A stretch of 36,894 nucleotides of DNA from positions 1 through 36,894 of the forward strand of contig NZ_JARWNW010000086.1 in NCBI RefSeq assembly GCF_029868325.1. The letters are read 5' to 3'. Below are positions 24,745 to 32,123 of the stretch, piece after piece. The notes under the pieces were generated by a model, which had not been told where the DNA came from, searched no databases, and saw only the letters and a list, made by a program, of their open reading frames with translations. How positions within the stretch are numbered: position 1 is the first letter of the stretch; every line of letters starts with the position of its first letter. A program made the position numbers and the translations under genes. Source of the DNA: Nocardia carnea (GTDB lineage Bacteria; Actinomycetota; Actinomycetes; Mycobacteriales; Mycobacteriaceae).

Positions 24745-25239
24745 TCACCAGCTGGAGTCGGTGACCGAGCCGCCCCGCCCACGCGACTCCGGGCCGGCAT
24801 CCGGCGCCGCACTACCGTCGGAAATCGTCTGGGCATCAATGTTGTTCGGCCGCGTGAGGGGAGCCTCCACCGGGCCCGGAATCTCGACGCCCGCCAGATC
24901 TTCGACGAGGTCGGACAGTTTCGGCATCCTGGCGCGTTGGCTGTCCAGCGGAGCCATCAGTCCGGCCGTCTCCCGGGCCACCTCGGTGCAGGCCCGCTGC
25001 GCCGCCTCGATCACCGCTTTGGCGATCTCCGAGTAGGTCAATTCGTCGATATCCGAGGAAAATTTGACGTCGATCACCTTGTTGTCGGCGTTCACGGTGA
25101 CCTTGACCTTCTTACCGCGGGCAGTCGCGGTGGCGGTGAGTTCGGCGCGTCGCTGCTGGAGTTCGGCAATGGTGCGCATCTGTTCCTGCACGCCGTCCAG
25201 AATCGCCGCGAGATCGGCCTTGGCTCGTTCGTTGGTCAT
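24745..25239 (-). CDS. YbaB/EbfC-family protein of the effector operon
   Basis: This is a 164-residue protein. Residues 1-100 show the YbaB/EbfC fold: a helix [21 protein letters not shown] with Gln-rich continuation, the strand pair [19 protein letters not shown], and a helix [23 protein letters not shown]. Residues 110-164 are an added Pro/Gly-rich tail ending in DSSW, longer than in nucleoid-type YbaB proteins. YbaB-fold proteins recur next to ESX substrates (EspL and EspD types), and another copy lies in the Esp operon of this window, so a chaperone or adaptor role for the giant effector is more likely than DNA binding. It sits 30 nt after the WXG100 gene and 15 nt before the effector. 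Confidence 0.8.
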   Translation of the reverse strand: MTNERAKADLAAILDGVQEQMRTIAELQQRRAELTATATARGKKVKVTVNADNKVIDVKFSSDIDELTYSEIAKAVIEAAQRACTEVARETAGLMAPLDSQRARMPKLSDLVEDLAGVEIPGPVEAPLTRPNNIDAQTISDGSAAPDAGPESRGRGGSVTDSSW

Positions 25240-25269
25240 CGTCGCCTCCGCGCCCCTACTGTCGTCCGA

Positions 25270-25599
25270 TCAGCGGAGGCCGTCGCGATTGCCGTCTTCC
25301 ATATCGCGCAACAGATCCGCGCTCTCGACCTGACCGTCGTGGAAACTGTCGAATGTCCCCGCCACATTCTCCGCGCCTTCGATCAAATTATCTCGGGCGG
25401 TGGTATATCCGGGATTTCCGTTCTGACCGTTGGCGAAGGTATCACCGAGCGAATCGGTGCCCCAGGGAGCCCCGCGAGAGGCGATGGAGGTTTGCAGGGT
25501 ATCGACTACCCCTTGGATCTTGTCCCGTACAGCACCGGTTTTCGCCGCGGCGCGCCGGAAGGCGTCTTCGTCGTACTCGACATTCTGTCCCTCGCCCAT
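25270..25599 (-). CDS. WXG100-family (ESAT-6-like) protein
   Basis: This 109-residue helical hairpin has the tight turn [11 protein letters not shown] at W46-G47, a common variant of the WxG motif in actinobacterial WXG100 proteins. Two amphipathic helices flank it ([22 protein letters not shown] and [21 protein letters not shown]). WXG100 proteins form dimers that act as substrates or escorts of T7SS. No clear YxxxD/E is present at its C-terminus, so the export signal may come from the partner effector. I chose ATG 25599, which has GGAGGAG nine nt upstream; an in-frame GTG three codons earlier overlaps that ribosome site. It is the first gene of the effector operon and probably partners the giant protein's N-terminal domain. 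Confidence 0.85.
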   Translation of the reverse strand: MGEGQNVEYDEDAFRRAAAKTGAVRDKIQGVVDTLQTSIASRGAPWGTDSLGDTFANGQNGNPGYTTARDNLIEGAENVAGTFDSFHDGQVESADLLRDMEDGNRDGLR

Positions 25600-25641
25600 G
25601 GCGTCCACTCCTCCCGGTGGGCGCGGTTCCTCCGCACCACG

Positions 25642-25670
25642 AGTGTATTCGGTCCGACGATGGCAGTCGA
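25642..25670 (-). promoter_or_regulatory. Predicted promoter of the effector operon
   Basis: On the minus strand, TCGACT (25665-25670) and TACACT (25642-25647) are separated by 17 bp, a fair match to a housekeeping sigma promoter. It lies about 45 bp upstream of the WXG100 start. The same TACACT -10 occurs upstream of rpsH in this window. Confidence 0.45.
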
Positions 25671-25733
25671 GAACGAACGGGACATGACGTCGAGATTAAC
25701 GACCCACGATCGCCACCCGGCATGATCGATGAC

Positions 25734-26177
25734 GTGCGCGCACTACTACAACGAGTGGCATCGGCTCGGGTATCGGTCGGCGGCGAGGTCGTCGCCCGCA
25801 TCGACCCGGCCGAAAACAACCTGCCCCACGGAATTGTCGCGCTGGTCGGTGTGACACACGACGATACCGCGGACACGGCCCGCGCATTGGCCGAAAAGAC
25901 CTGGCGCCTGCGCATTCTCGACGGCGAACGCAGCGCCGCCGACCTGGGCGTGCCGATCCTGGTCGTCAGCCAGTTCACCCTGTATGCCGACACCCGCAAA
26001 GGCCGGCGCCCCTCCTGGTCCGCGGCTGCCCCTGGACCGGTCGCCGAACCATTGGTGGATACCTTCGCGGAAGCTCTCCGCAGTCTCGGCGCCTCGGTTG
26101 CCCAGGGTCGTTTCGGGGCCGATATGCAGGTGGAACTCACCAACGACGGCCCGGTGACGGTCATGCTCGAGCTCTGA
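25734..26177 (+). CDS. dtd: D-aminoacyl-tRNA deacylase
   Basis: This cytosolic enzyme hydrolyses D-aminoacyl-tRNA and also mischarged Gly-tRNA(Ala), protecting translation. The 147-residue product shows the two active-site signatures: SQFTLYAD (with TRKGRRPSW following) and the C-terminal [11 protein letters not shown]ly-cis-Pro region. Length equals the family norm. I set the start at GTG 25734 (V/M-RALLQRV), which matches the family N-terminus MRxLxQRV. ATG 25722, in frame four codons upstream, is the alternative; neither has a strong ribosome site. It is a single plus-strand gene between two minus-strand operons, divergent from the WXG100 gene and convergent with map. Confidence 0.93.
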   Translation: MRALLQRVASARVSVGGEVVARIDPAENNLPHGIVALVGVTHDDTADTARALAEKTWRLRILDGERSAADLGVPILVVSQFTLYADTRKGRRPSWSAAAPGPVAEPLVDTFAEALRSLGASVAQGRFGADMQVELTNDGPVTVMLEL

Positions 26178-26197
26178 CCCGCCGGGCCGCCGGTTTC

Positions 26198-27016
26198 CTA
26201 CTCGGAGTCGGACGGGCGCAGAGTCAGGATCCGGGGACCGTCCTCGGTCACCGCGACCGTATGCTCCCAGTGCGCGGCACGCGAACCGTCGGTGGTCACC
26301 ACGGTCCAGTCGTCGTCGAGCACCTTCGTATCCGAAGTGCCCAGGGTCAGCATCGGTTCGATCGCGAGCACCGAACCGACCACCAGCCGCGGCCCCTTAC
26401 CCGGCTGCCCCTCGTTCGGCAGGAACGGGTCGAGATGCATTTCGCGGCCGATACCGTGCCCGCCGTAACCGTCGACGATCCCGTAGGACCGGCCGTGTTC
26501 GGCTTCCGCGGCCCGCGTCCCCAGCTCGATCGCATGCGAGATATCGGTGAGCCGGTTGTCCGGCACCATGGCCGCGATCCCCGCGACCATCGACTTCTCG
26601 GTGGCCTCGCTCAGCATCCGATCGGCTGCCGATACCTCGCCGACACCGAACGTCCAGGCCGAATCACCGTGCCAGCCGTCGAGGATCGCGCCGCAATCGA
26701 TGGAGACCAGATCGCCCGGCGCCAGTATTTCCGCCTCACCCGGGATACCGTGCACCACCCGATCGTTCACCGACGCACAGATCGACGCCGGGAAGCCGTG
26801 GTAGCCCTTGAAAGACGGGACCGCACCGGCGTCCCGGATCACCTGTTCGGCAACCCGGTCCAGTTCGAGCGTGGAGACCCGGGGGGGGGGGGGGGGGGCG
26901 CCGCCCCCCCCCCCCCCCCCCCCCCCCCCGACGATCGCACCGGCCGCCGCCATGGCGTCGAGCTCACCCGCGGTGCGGAAGGGGACGACCTTCTTGTTCT
27001 TACGACCGAAGACCAC
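26198..27016 (-). CDS. map: Type I methionine aminopeptidase (with an artefact-like insert)
   Basis: This metalloprotease removes the initiator Met from nascent proteins. The metal ligands and core motifs are present: [49 protein letters not shown] (the catalytic His region) and a final [14 protein letters not shown]. The N-terminus [21 protein letters not shown] is normal. The next segment, expected to be a helix of about 13 residues before [12 protein letters not shown], is instead a run of Gly then Pro encoded by poly-G/poly-C (26881-26929). Frame is kept, but the insert is probably a sequencing artefact. The start is GTG 27016 with GAGGGAGAG upstream. It follows adk in the secY-adk-map order. 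Confidence 0.93.
   Translation of the reverse strand: MVFGRKNKKVVPFRTAGELDAMAAAGAIVGGGGGGGGGGAPPPPPRVSTLELDRVAEQVIRDAGAVPSFKGYHGFPASICASVNDRVVHGIPGEAEILAPGDLVSIDCGAILDGWHGDSAWTFGVGEVSAADRMLSEATEKSMVAGIAAMVPDNRLTDISHAIELGTRAAEAEHGRSYGIVDGYGGHGIGREMHLDPFLPNEGQPGKGPRLVVGSVLAIEPMLTLGTSDTKVLDDDWTVVTTDGSRAAHWEHTVAVTEDGPRILTLRPSDSE
26881..26929. other. G18-cgccg-C26 homopolymer block inside map
   Basis: Eighteen G are followed by CGCCG and 26 C, replacing the expected coding of an early helix in methionine aminopeptidase. No natural family member I know carries Gly9-Ala-Pro5 here. It looks like low-quality base calls at a GC-rich inverted sequence. Confidence 0.8.
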
Positions 27017-27060
27017 GACTCTCCCTCGTCGAAGGATCGGCTCCGGACCCGGAAACCGAG

Positions 27061-27621
27061 CTAACCGGTCGTGGCATTACGGCCCAGTGCCTCCAGGGCG
27101 CGCGCATTGACCTCGTCGACCTCACCGATACCGTCCACCGAGACGACCAGACCGTCGTAGTACTTCAGCAGCGGTTCGGTCTCGTCGCGGTAGACGCGCA
27201 GCCGGGTCCGGATGGTTTCCTCGTTGTCGTCGGAGCGACCCCGCGAAAGCATCCGCTCGACCACGGTGTCCTCGGACACCACGAAGCACAGCACTGCGTC
27301 TAGCCCGCTACCGAGTTCGTCGAGGATCTTCGCCAGCGCATCGGCCTGGTCGACTGTGCGCGGGTATCCGTCGAGAACGAAACCGCGCGCCGCATCGGGC
27401 TCGCCGACCCGCGACCGGACCATCCGGTTGGTCACGTCACTGGGCACCAGTTCGCCGGCGTCCATATAGCGCTTGGCCTCGAGGCCCAGCGGTGTCTGCT
27501 CGCTGATATTCGCGCGGAAGAGGTCCCCGGTGGAGATATGCGGTACGCCCAGCTTTTCCGATAGCAGCACGGCTTGAGTGCCCTTGCCCGCTCCCGGCGG
27601 CCCGAGTAGTACGACTCTCAC
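27061..27621 (-). CDS. adk: Adenylate kinase
   Basis: It interconverts ATP + AMP and 2 ADP in the cytosol. The 186-residue protein has the P-loop [10 protein letters not shown] near residue 8, the AMP-binding STGDLFR, the GYPRTVDQA motif and a short LID ([15 protein letters not shown]) without zinc cysteines, typical of actinobacterial short-form kinases. The start codon overlaps the secY stop (ATGA at 27618-27621), so translation is coupled. The gene ends 44 nt before the map start. Order and overlap match the usual secY-adk-map module. Confidence 0.97.
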   Translation of the reverse strand: MRVVLLGPPGAGKGTQAVLLSEKLGVPHISTGDLFRANISEQTPLGLEAKRYMDAGELVPSDVTNRMVRSRVGEPDAARGFVLDGYPRTVDQADALAKILDELGSGLDAVLCFVVSEDTVVERMLSRGRSDDNEETIRTRLRVYRDETEPLLKYYDGLVVSVDGIGEVDEVNARALEALGRNATTG

Positions 27622-28943
27622 TTGAGGAACCCTTCGTAATTGCGATTCATGAGTTGGCTTTCGATCTGCTTCACGGTGTCCAGGCCGACACTCACCATGA
27701 TGAGTACGGCGGTACCACCGAACGGCAGATTCTGTACCCCGCCGGACGAGGAGCCCATATCGAGGAACACGTTCGGCAGGACGGCGACCAAACCGAGATA
27801 GATGGAGCCGGGCAGGGTGATGCGGCTCAGCACATAGGTGAGATGGTCGGCCGTCGGCTTACCGGGGCGGTAGCCCGGGATGAAGCCGCCGAACTTCTTC
27901 ATTTCGTCTGCGCGTTCCTCCGGGTTGAAGGTGATCGCGACGTAGAAGTAGGTGAAGAAGACAATAAGGCCGAAGTAGATCGCGATGTACACCGGGTTGC
28001 TGGGATTCACCAGGTACTTCTGGATGATCTCCTGCCACCAGCTGGGGTCCTCGGCGGTGTTGGACCCGGTGAGCTGGGCGATCAGGTTCGGCAGATACAG
28101 CAGCGAGGACGCGAAGATGACCGGGATGACACCGGCCTGGTTCACCTTCAGCGGCAGATAGGTCGACGAACCGCCGTACATCTTGCGGCCCACCACGCGC
28201 TTGGCGTACTGAACCGGAATCCGGCGCTGACCCTGCTCGACGAAGATGACCGCCACGATGATGGCGAACGCGGCCACACACACCAGCGCGAACACGATGT
28301 TGCCGCGGCTGTCGAGAATGTTCTTGCCCTCGGTGGGGATACGGGCGGCGATACCGGCGAAGATCAGCAGCGACATACCGTTGCCGACACCACGTTCGGT
28401 GATCTGCTCGCCGAACCACATCACCAGGGCGGCACCCGCGGTCATCACCAGAACGATGATGATCATGCCGAAGATGCTGGTGTCGGCAAGAATATCTTGC
28501 TGACAGCCCTGGAGCAGCTGTCCGCGCGCGGCCAGCGCGACGAGACCCGTGGCCTGCAGAACCGCCAGCGCGATCGACAGATAGCGGGTGTACTGCGTCA
28601 TCTTGGTCTGGCCGGCCTGGCCTTCTTTGCGCAGTTCCTCGAACCGTGGGATGACCACGGTGAGCAGCTGAATGATGATGCTCGCTGTGATGTACGGCAT
28701 GATGCCGATCGCGAACACCGACAGCTGGAGTAGCGCACCACCCGAGAAAAGGTTGATGAGCTGGTAGATCCCGGCGGATTCACCACCGGAAACCAGGTCG
28801 ATACACTCCTGGACCGCCCTGTAGTCGACGCCCGGCGAGGGCAGCGCGGCACCGGCGCGGTACAGCGCGACCAGCCCCAGCGTGAAGAGAATCTTCCGCC
28901 GCAAGTCCGAGGTCCGGAAGGCCGTAACGAAGGCGGAAAGCAC
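27618..28943 (-). CDS. secY: Preprotein translocase subunit SecY
   Basis: This 441-residue channel subunit of the Sec translocon, about ten membrane segments, lies in the cytoplasmic membrane. Recognisable parts are the N-terminal [24 protein letters not shown], the first periplasmic/plug region with [77 protein letters not shown], and [33 protein letters not shown]. All are standard. The start is GTG 28943, with AGGAGGATCT just upstream. About 235 bp separate it from rplO, so secY-adk-map may have its own promoter. Confidence 0.97.
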   Translation of the reverse strand: MLSAFVTAFRTSDLRRKILFTLGLVALYRAGAALPSPGVDYRAVQECIDLVSGGESAGIYQLINLFSGGALLQLSVFAIGIMPYITASIIIQLLTVVIPRFEELRKEGQAGQTKMTQYTRYLSIALAVLQATGLVALAARGQLLQGCQQDILADTSIFGMIIIVLVMTAGAALVMWFGEQITERGVGNGMSLLIFAGIAARIPTEGKNILDSRGNIVFALVCVAAFAIIVAVIFVEQGQRRIPVQYAKRVVGRKMYGGSSTYLPLKVNQAGVIPVIFASSLLYLPNLIAQLTGSNTAEDPSWWQEIIQKYLVNPSNPVYIAIYFGLIVFFTYFYVAITFNPEERADEMKKFGGFIPGYRPGKPTADHLTYVLSRITLPGSIYLGLVAVLPNVFLDMGSSSGGVQNLPFGGTAVLIMVSVGLDTVKQIESQLMNRNYEGFLK

Positions 28944-29057
28944 AGATCCTCCTGGCGAACGACATGGTCAGGCCATGGAAATTTCAGCGTGTCCCGACTC
29001 GGAAATCGCCGAACCCATGACGGGTCTTGGCAGAACCACTTGAACTCTAACAGTGAC

Positions 29058-29083
29058 GCCGGACGAGCCTGCACTCGTCCGGC
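29058..29083. promoter_or_regulatory. Hairpin between rplO and secY
   Basis: A perfect 10-bp inverted repeat, GCCGGACGAG / CTCGTCCGGC, with a 6-nt loop lies about 95 bp downstream of the rplO stop and 115 bp upstream of secY. There is no T-run on the minus strand after the stem, so it may be a weak terminator, an RNA-processing site or an attenuator rather than a strong intrinsic terminator. Confidence 0.45.
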
Positions 29084-29178
29084 GCCGCTGCATCGAATAG
29101 CGGCTTCGCTACCCCTGCGTGGTCACGCAAGCTACCGCCTCCGGGGCCGACGCGAAGCCGCGCGTCGAATGGCGAATG

Positions 29179-29622
29179 TCAGCCCAGTTCGGTGGCGGTA
29201 CCACCGGCGGCGGAAATCTTCTCCTTGGCGGAGCCGGAGAACTTGTCCGCACTGACCTGCACGGCGACGGAGATCTCTCCCTCACCGAGCACCTTCACCA
29301 GCTGGTTCTTGCGCACCGCGCCCTTGGCGACCAGCTCGTCCTTGCCGATGGTGCCCCCCTCGGGGAACAGCTCGGCAATGGTGCCCACATTCACGACCTG
29401 GTACTCCACCCGGAACGGGTTGGTGAAGCCCTTCAGCTTCGGCAGGCGCATGTGGATGGGCATCTGACCGCCCTCGAACGCGGCGGGCACGTTCTTGCGG
29501 GCCTTGGTGCCCTTGGTACCGCGGCCGGCGGTCTTGCCCTTGGAGCCTTCACCGCGACCCACCCGGGTCTTATCGGTCTTGGACCCCGGGGCCGGGCGCA
29601 GATGATGCAGTTTGATGGTCAT
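29179..29622 (-). CDS. rplO: 50S ribosomal protein L15
   Basis: L15 is a late-assembly protein of the large subunit. The 147-residue product has the usual Lys/Gly-rich N-terminus ([15 protein letters not shown], then [19 protein letters not shown]) and the conserved globular end with [19 protein letters not shown] 29622 is chosen because GGAGG stands six nt upstream; the open frame extends five codons further without support. The gene overlaps rpmD by neither codon nor frame; it starts just 1 nt downstream of the rpmD stop, so the two are co-translated neighbours. The end at 29179 is followed by a 235-bp gap with the hairpin. Confidence 0.97.
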   Translation of the reverse strand: MTIKLHHLRPAPGSKTDKTRVGRGEGSKGKTAGRGTKGTKARKNVPAAFEGGQMPIHMRLPKLKGFTNPFRVEYQVVNVGTIAELFPEGGTIGKDELVAKGAVRKNQLVKVLGEGEISVAVQVSADKFSGSAKEKISAAGGTATELG

Positions 29623-29623
29623 G

Positions 29624-29803
29624 TCAGACCTCCTCAACAGTTACGAGGTGGCGCACGACATTGATCAGACCACGGTTCTGCGGGTTGTCCTCCCGGATCA
29701 CCGACTTACGGATACCCCGCAGACCGAGGGTCCGCAGGCTTTCCCGCTGATTCTGCTTGGCGCCGATCGAGCTCTTGATCTGGGTCACCTTGAGATCTGC
29801 CAT
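29624..29803 (-). CDS. rpmD: 50S ribosomal protein L30
   Basis: This is a 59-residue L30: [16 protein letters not shown], then [19 protein letters not shown] and [16 protein letters not shown], which is a full-length match to the family. It is hidden in a longer open frame whose upstream part is a shadow of rpsE. ATG 29801-29803 was chosen from the protein match, with AAGGAG just upstream inside the end of rpsE (stop at 29805). It lies between rpsE and rplO as usual. Confidence 0.96.
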   Translation of the reverse strand: MADLKVTQIKSSIGAKQNQRESLRTLGLRGIRKSVIREDNPQNRGLINVVRHLVTVEEV

Positions 29804-29804
29804 A

Positions 29805-30446
29805 TCAGACTCCTTGTCCGGCACGGGCACGCAGCATGCCCGCGGGAGCGACGTCCTCGATCGGCAGACCGCGGCGAGCCGCGACCTCTTCCGGCCGCTG
29901 CAGCATCTTGAGTGCGGCGACGGTCGCGTGGACGACGTTGATCGCGTTGTCGCTACCGAGCGACTTGGCCAGGATGTCGTGGATGCCCGCGCACTCCAGC
30001 ACGGCACGCGCGGCGCCACCGGCGATCACACCGGTACCCGGGGAGGCCGGGCGCAGCATGACCACACCGGCCGCCGCTTCGCCCTGCACCGGGTGGGTGA
30101 TGGTGGAGCCGATCATCGGGACCCGGAAGAAGCCCTTACGTGCTTCCTCGACGCCCTTCTGGATGGCCGCGGGAACTTCCTTGGCCTTGCCGTAGCCGAC
30201 ACCGACCAGGCCGTTGCCGTCGCCCACGATCACCAGGGCGGTGAAGCTGAAGCGCCGGCCACCCTTGACGACCTTGGAGACACGGTTGATCGCTACGACG
30301 CGCTCGAGCTGATTCTTCTCGGCCGCATCGTTGCGACGGTCACCGCGGCGGTCGCCGCCCCGGCGATTGTCGCGGCCGCCCTCGGGGGCGTTGGGGTTCT
30401 GTCCGGCGGGTCCGTTTCCGCCGTCACGCCGTTGACGTCCCGGCAT
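29805..30446 (-). CDS. rpsE: 30S ribosomal protein S5
   Basis: S5 takes part in decoding fidelity and mRNA unwinding on the small subunit. The 213-residue product has a basic Gly/Arg/Asn-rich extension (residues 1-42), normal for actinobacteria. The dsRBD-like core follows ([36 protein letters not shown]), then [37 protein letters not shown] 30446 has AAGGA eight nt upstream. The gene begins 46 nt after rplR and leads into rpmD with 1 nt between the stop and the next start. Confidence 0.97.
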   Translation of the reverse strand: MPGRQRRDGGNGPAGQNPNAPEGGRDNRRGGDRRGDRRNDAAEKNQLERVVAINRVSKVVKGGRRFSFTALVIVGDGNGLVGVGYGKAKEVPAAIQKGVEEARKGFFRVPMIGSTITHPVQGEAAAGVVMLRPASPGTGVIAGGAARAVLECAGIHDILAKSLGSDNAINVVHATVAALKMLQRPEEVAARRGLPIEDVAPAGMLRARAGQGV

Positions 30447-30492
30447 CAGACGTTCCTTCCGTTCACGCTGGTATGTGCAGTGGTGTTGATCA

Positions 30493-30900
30493 TCAGAACT
30501 TCAACCCGCCTTCCCGGGCGGCGTCGGCGAGCGCCGCGATCCGGCCGTGGTAGTCGTGGCCACCGCGGTCGAACACCACGGCCTCCACACCGGCGGCCTT
30601 GGCACGCTCGGCGATCAGTTCGCCGACCTTCTTGCCCTTGGCGGTCTTGTCGCCGTCCAGCGCCCGCACATCGGCTTCGATGGTCGAGGCCGAGGCCAGG
30701 GTGCGACCGGCCGAATCGTCGATGAGCTGCACATGCAGATGCCGCGAGGAGCGGTGCACGATCAGCCGCGGCCGAACGCTGGTGCCCTCGATCTTCTTGC
30801 GCAGGCGGAAGTGACGCCGCGCCTTGGACAGCCGACGGCGGGTCGAAACATCCTTGCCCAGCGGAATGCGCTTGGACTTCTGGTTCTCGGTTTGCGCCAT
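30493..30900 (-). CDS. rplR: 50S ribosomal protein L18
   Basis: L18 binds 5S rRNA in the central protuberance. The 135-residue product has the basic N-terminus ([15 protein letters not shown], then [19 protein letters not shown]), [20 protein letters not shown], and the conserved end [29 protein letters not shown] chose ATG 30900 by family length; a GTG two codons upstream is possible. It starts 2 nt after the rplF stop, so its ribosome site lies in the last codons of rplF. Confidence 0.97.
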   Translation of the reverse strand: MAQTENQKSKRIPLGKDVSTRRRLSKARRHFRLRKKIEGTSVRPRLIVHRSSRHLHVQLIDDSAGRTLASASTIEADVRALDGDKTAKGKKVGELIAERAKAAGVEAVVFDRGGHDYHGRIAALADAAREGGLKF

Positions 30901-30902
30901 GA

Positions 30903-31439
30903 TCACTTACCCGTCTTTCCGACCTTGCGGCGAACGACCTCGCCGGCGTAGCGGATGCCCTTGCCCTTGTACGGGTCGGGCTTGCGCAGGCCGTGGATAA
31001 CCGCCGAAATCTGGCCGACCTTCTGCTTGTCGATCCCGGATACGGAGAATTTGGTGGGCGATTCCACCGCGAAGGTGATGCCGTCGGGCGCCTCGATCGG
31101 CACCGGATGGCTGTAACCGAGGGCGAACTCGAGGTTGCTGCCCTTCTGCTGCACGCGGTAGCCGACGCCGAAGATTTCCATCTTCTTCTCGTAGCCCTTG
31201 GTGACACCGGTGACCATATTGTCGAGCAGGGTCCGGGTCAGGCCGTGCAGCGAACGGTTGCGACGCTCGTCGTCCGGGCGGGAAACCACCAGGCGGCCGT
31301 CTTCCTGCGCGACGGTGATCGGCTCGGAAACGGTCAGCGCGAGCTGACCCTTCGGGCCCTTCACGGCGATGTCCTGGCCGTTGATGGTCACCTCGACACC
31401 CGAGGGAATCACGACGGGATCTTTGCCGATACGCGACAT
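30903..31439 (-). CDS. rplF: 50S ribosomal protein L6
   Basis: L6 lies near the sarcin-ricin loop of the large subunit. The 178-residue product begins [19 protein letters not shown] and contains the two related L6 domains. The second carries the signature [32 protein letters not shown] and the end [25 protein letters not shown]. Length and termini match the family. It lies 13 nt downstream of rpsH and ends 2 nt before rplR. Confidence 0.97.
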   Translation of the reverse strand: MSRIGKDPVVIPSGVEVTINGQDIAVKGPKGQLALTVSEPITVAQEDGRLVVSRPDDERRNRSLHGLTRTLLDNMVTGVTKGYEKKMEIFGVGYRVQQKGSNLEFALGYSHPVPIEAPDGITFAVESPTKFSVSGIDKQKVGQISAVIHGLRKPDPYKGKGIRYAGEVVRRKVGKTGK

Positions 31440-31452
31440 GTCCGTACCTCCC

Positions 31453-31851
31453 TTACCAGACGTAGGCGAGGACTTCCCCGCCTACTCCCTGCTGAGCCGC
31501 CTGACGGTCGGTGAGCAGACCGGTCGACGTGGAGATGATCGCCACGCCGAGGCCGCCCAGGACCTTGGGCAGGTTGGTGGATTTCGCGTACACGCGCAGA
31601 CCCGGCTTCGAGACGCGGCGCAGGCCCTGCAGGCTGCGCTCCCGGCTGGGGCCGTACTTGAGGTCGACGACGAGGGCCTTGCCCACGGTCGCGTCCTCGG
31701 TGCGGTAATCGGCGATATAGCCCTCACGCTTCAGGATCTCGGCGATATTCGCCTTGAGCTTCGAATGCGGAGCCTTCACCTGATCGTGGTACGCCGAGTT
31801 GGCGTTGCGCAGACGTGTGAGGAAGTCTGCGATCGGATCGGTCATGGTCAT
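31453..31851 (-). CDS. rpsH: 30S ribosomal protein S8
   Basis: S8 is a primary 16S rRNA-binding protein and, in other bacteria, a translational regulator of the spc operon. The 132-residue product has [41 protein letters not shown] and the C-terminal [33 protein letters not shown] 31851 and ATG 31845 (MTDP) are both possible starts. It is the first gene of the ribosomal run in this window: the usual upstream neighbours rpsN and rplE are absent, and a promoter and a terminator lie in front of it. Confidence 0.97.
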   Translation of the reverse strand: MTMTDPIADFLTRLRNANSAYHDQVKAPHSKLKANIAEILKREGYIADYRTEDATVGKALVVDLKYGPSRERSLQGLRRVSKPGLRVYAKSTNLPKVLGGLGVAIISTSTGLLTDRQAAQQGVGGEVLAYVW

Positions 31852-32032
31852 AGTTCGACCTCGACACCTTTCTCGCTGCGGTTCCCATACAACACCCGCG
31901 CCACGCGGGCGCAGGCCGTGGGCCTACAGCAATTCGGCTGGTCCGGACGGCAGTCACCGCCGGATGAGTTCGTATCGCCCGGGGGCCCACGCGGGCCGCC
32001 CACGGACACAGATGTGCCCTGGCAACCGGTCC

Positions 32033-32060
32033 AGTGTAGAAGCCGACGCGGGTACGACAA
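32033..32060 (-). promoter_or_regulatory. Predicted promoter of the rpsH-rplO cluster
   Basis: On the minus strand TTGTCG (32055-32060) and TACACT (32033-32038) are spaced by 16 bp, a good housekeeping-type promoter. It lies about 180 bp upstream of rpsH, leaving a long leader. Its -35 box overlaps the T-run of the terminator of the preceding gene. Confidence 0.55.
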
Positions 32061-32095
32061 AATCAGGGCCCCGGAGCGGTCGCTCCGGGGCCCTG
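32059..32095 (-). terminator. Intrinsic terminator of the MFS gene
   Basis: A perfect stem of 14 bp (CAGGGCCCCGGAGC pairing with GCTCCGGGGCCCTG) with a four-base loop is followed on the minus strand by ATTTTG. It lies about 30 bp downstream of the MFS stop codon at 32124, and separates that gene from the ribosomal cluster. Confidence 0.8.
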
Positions 32096-32123
32096 TTCTC
32101 GTCTCGGTGTTCAGCGCATCAGC

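Noticed and set aside
27654..28733. A 359-residue plus-strand open frame opposite secY
   Set aside because: It lies wholly antisense to a well conserved SecY and has no recognisable domain.
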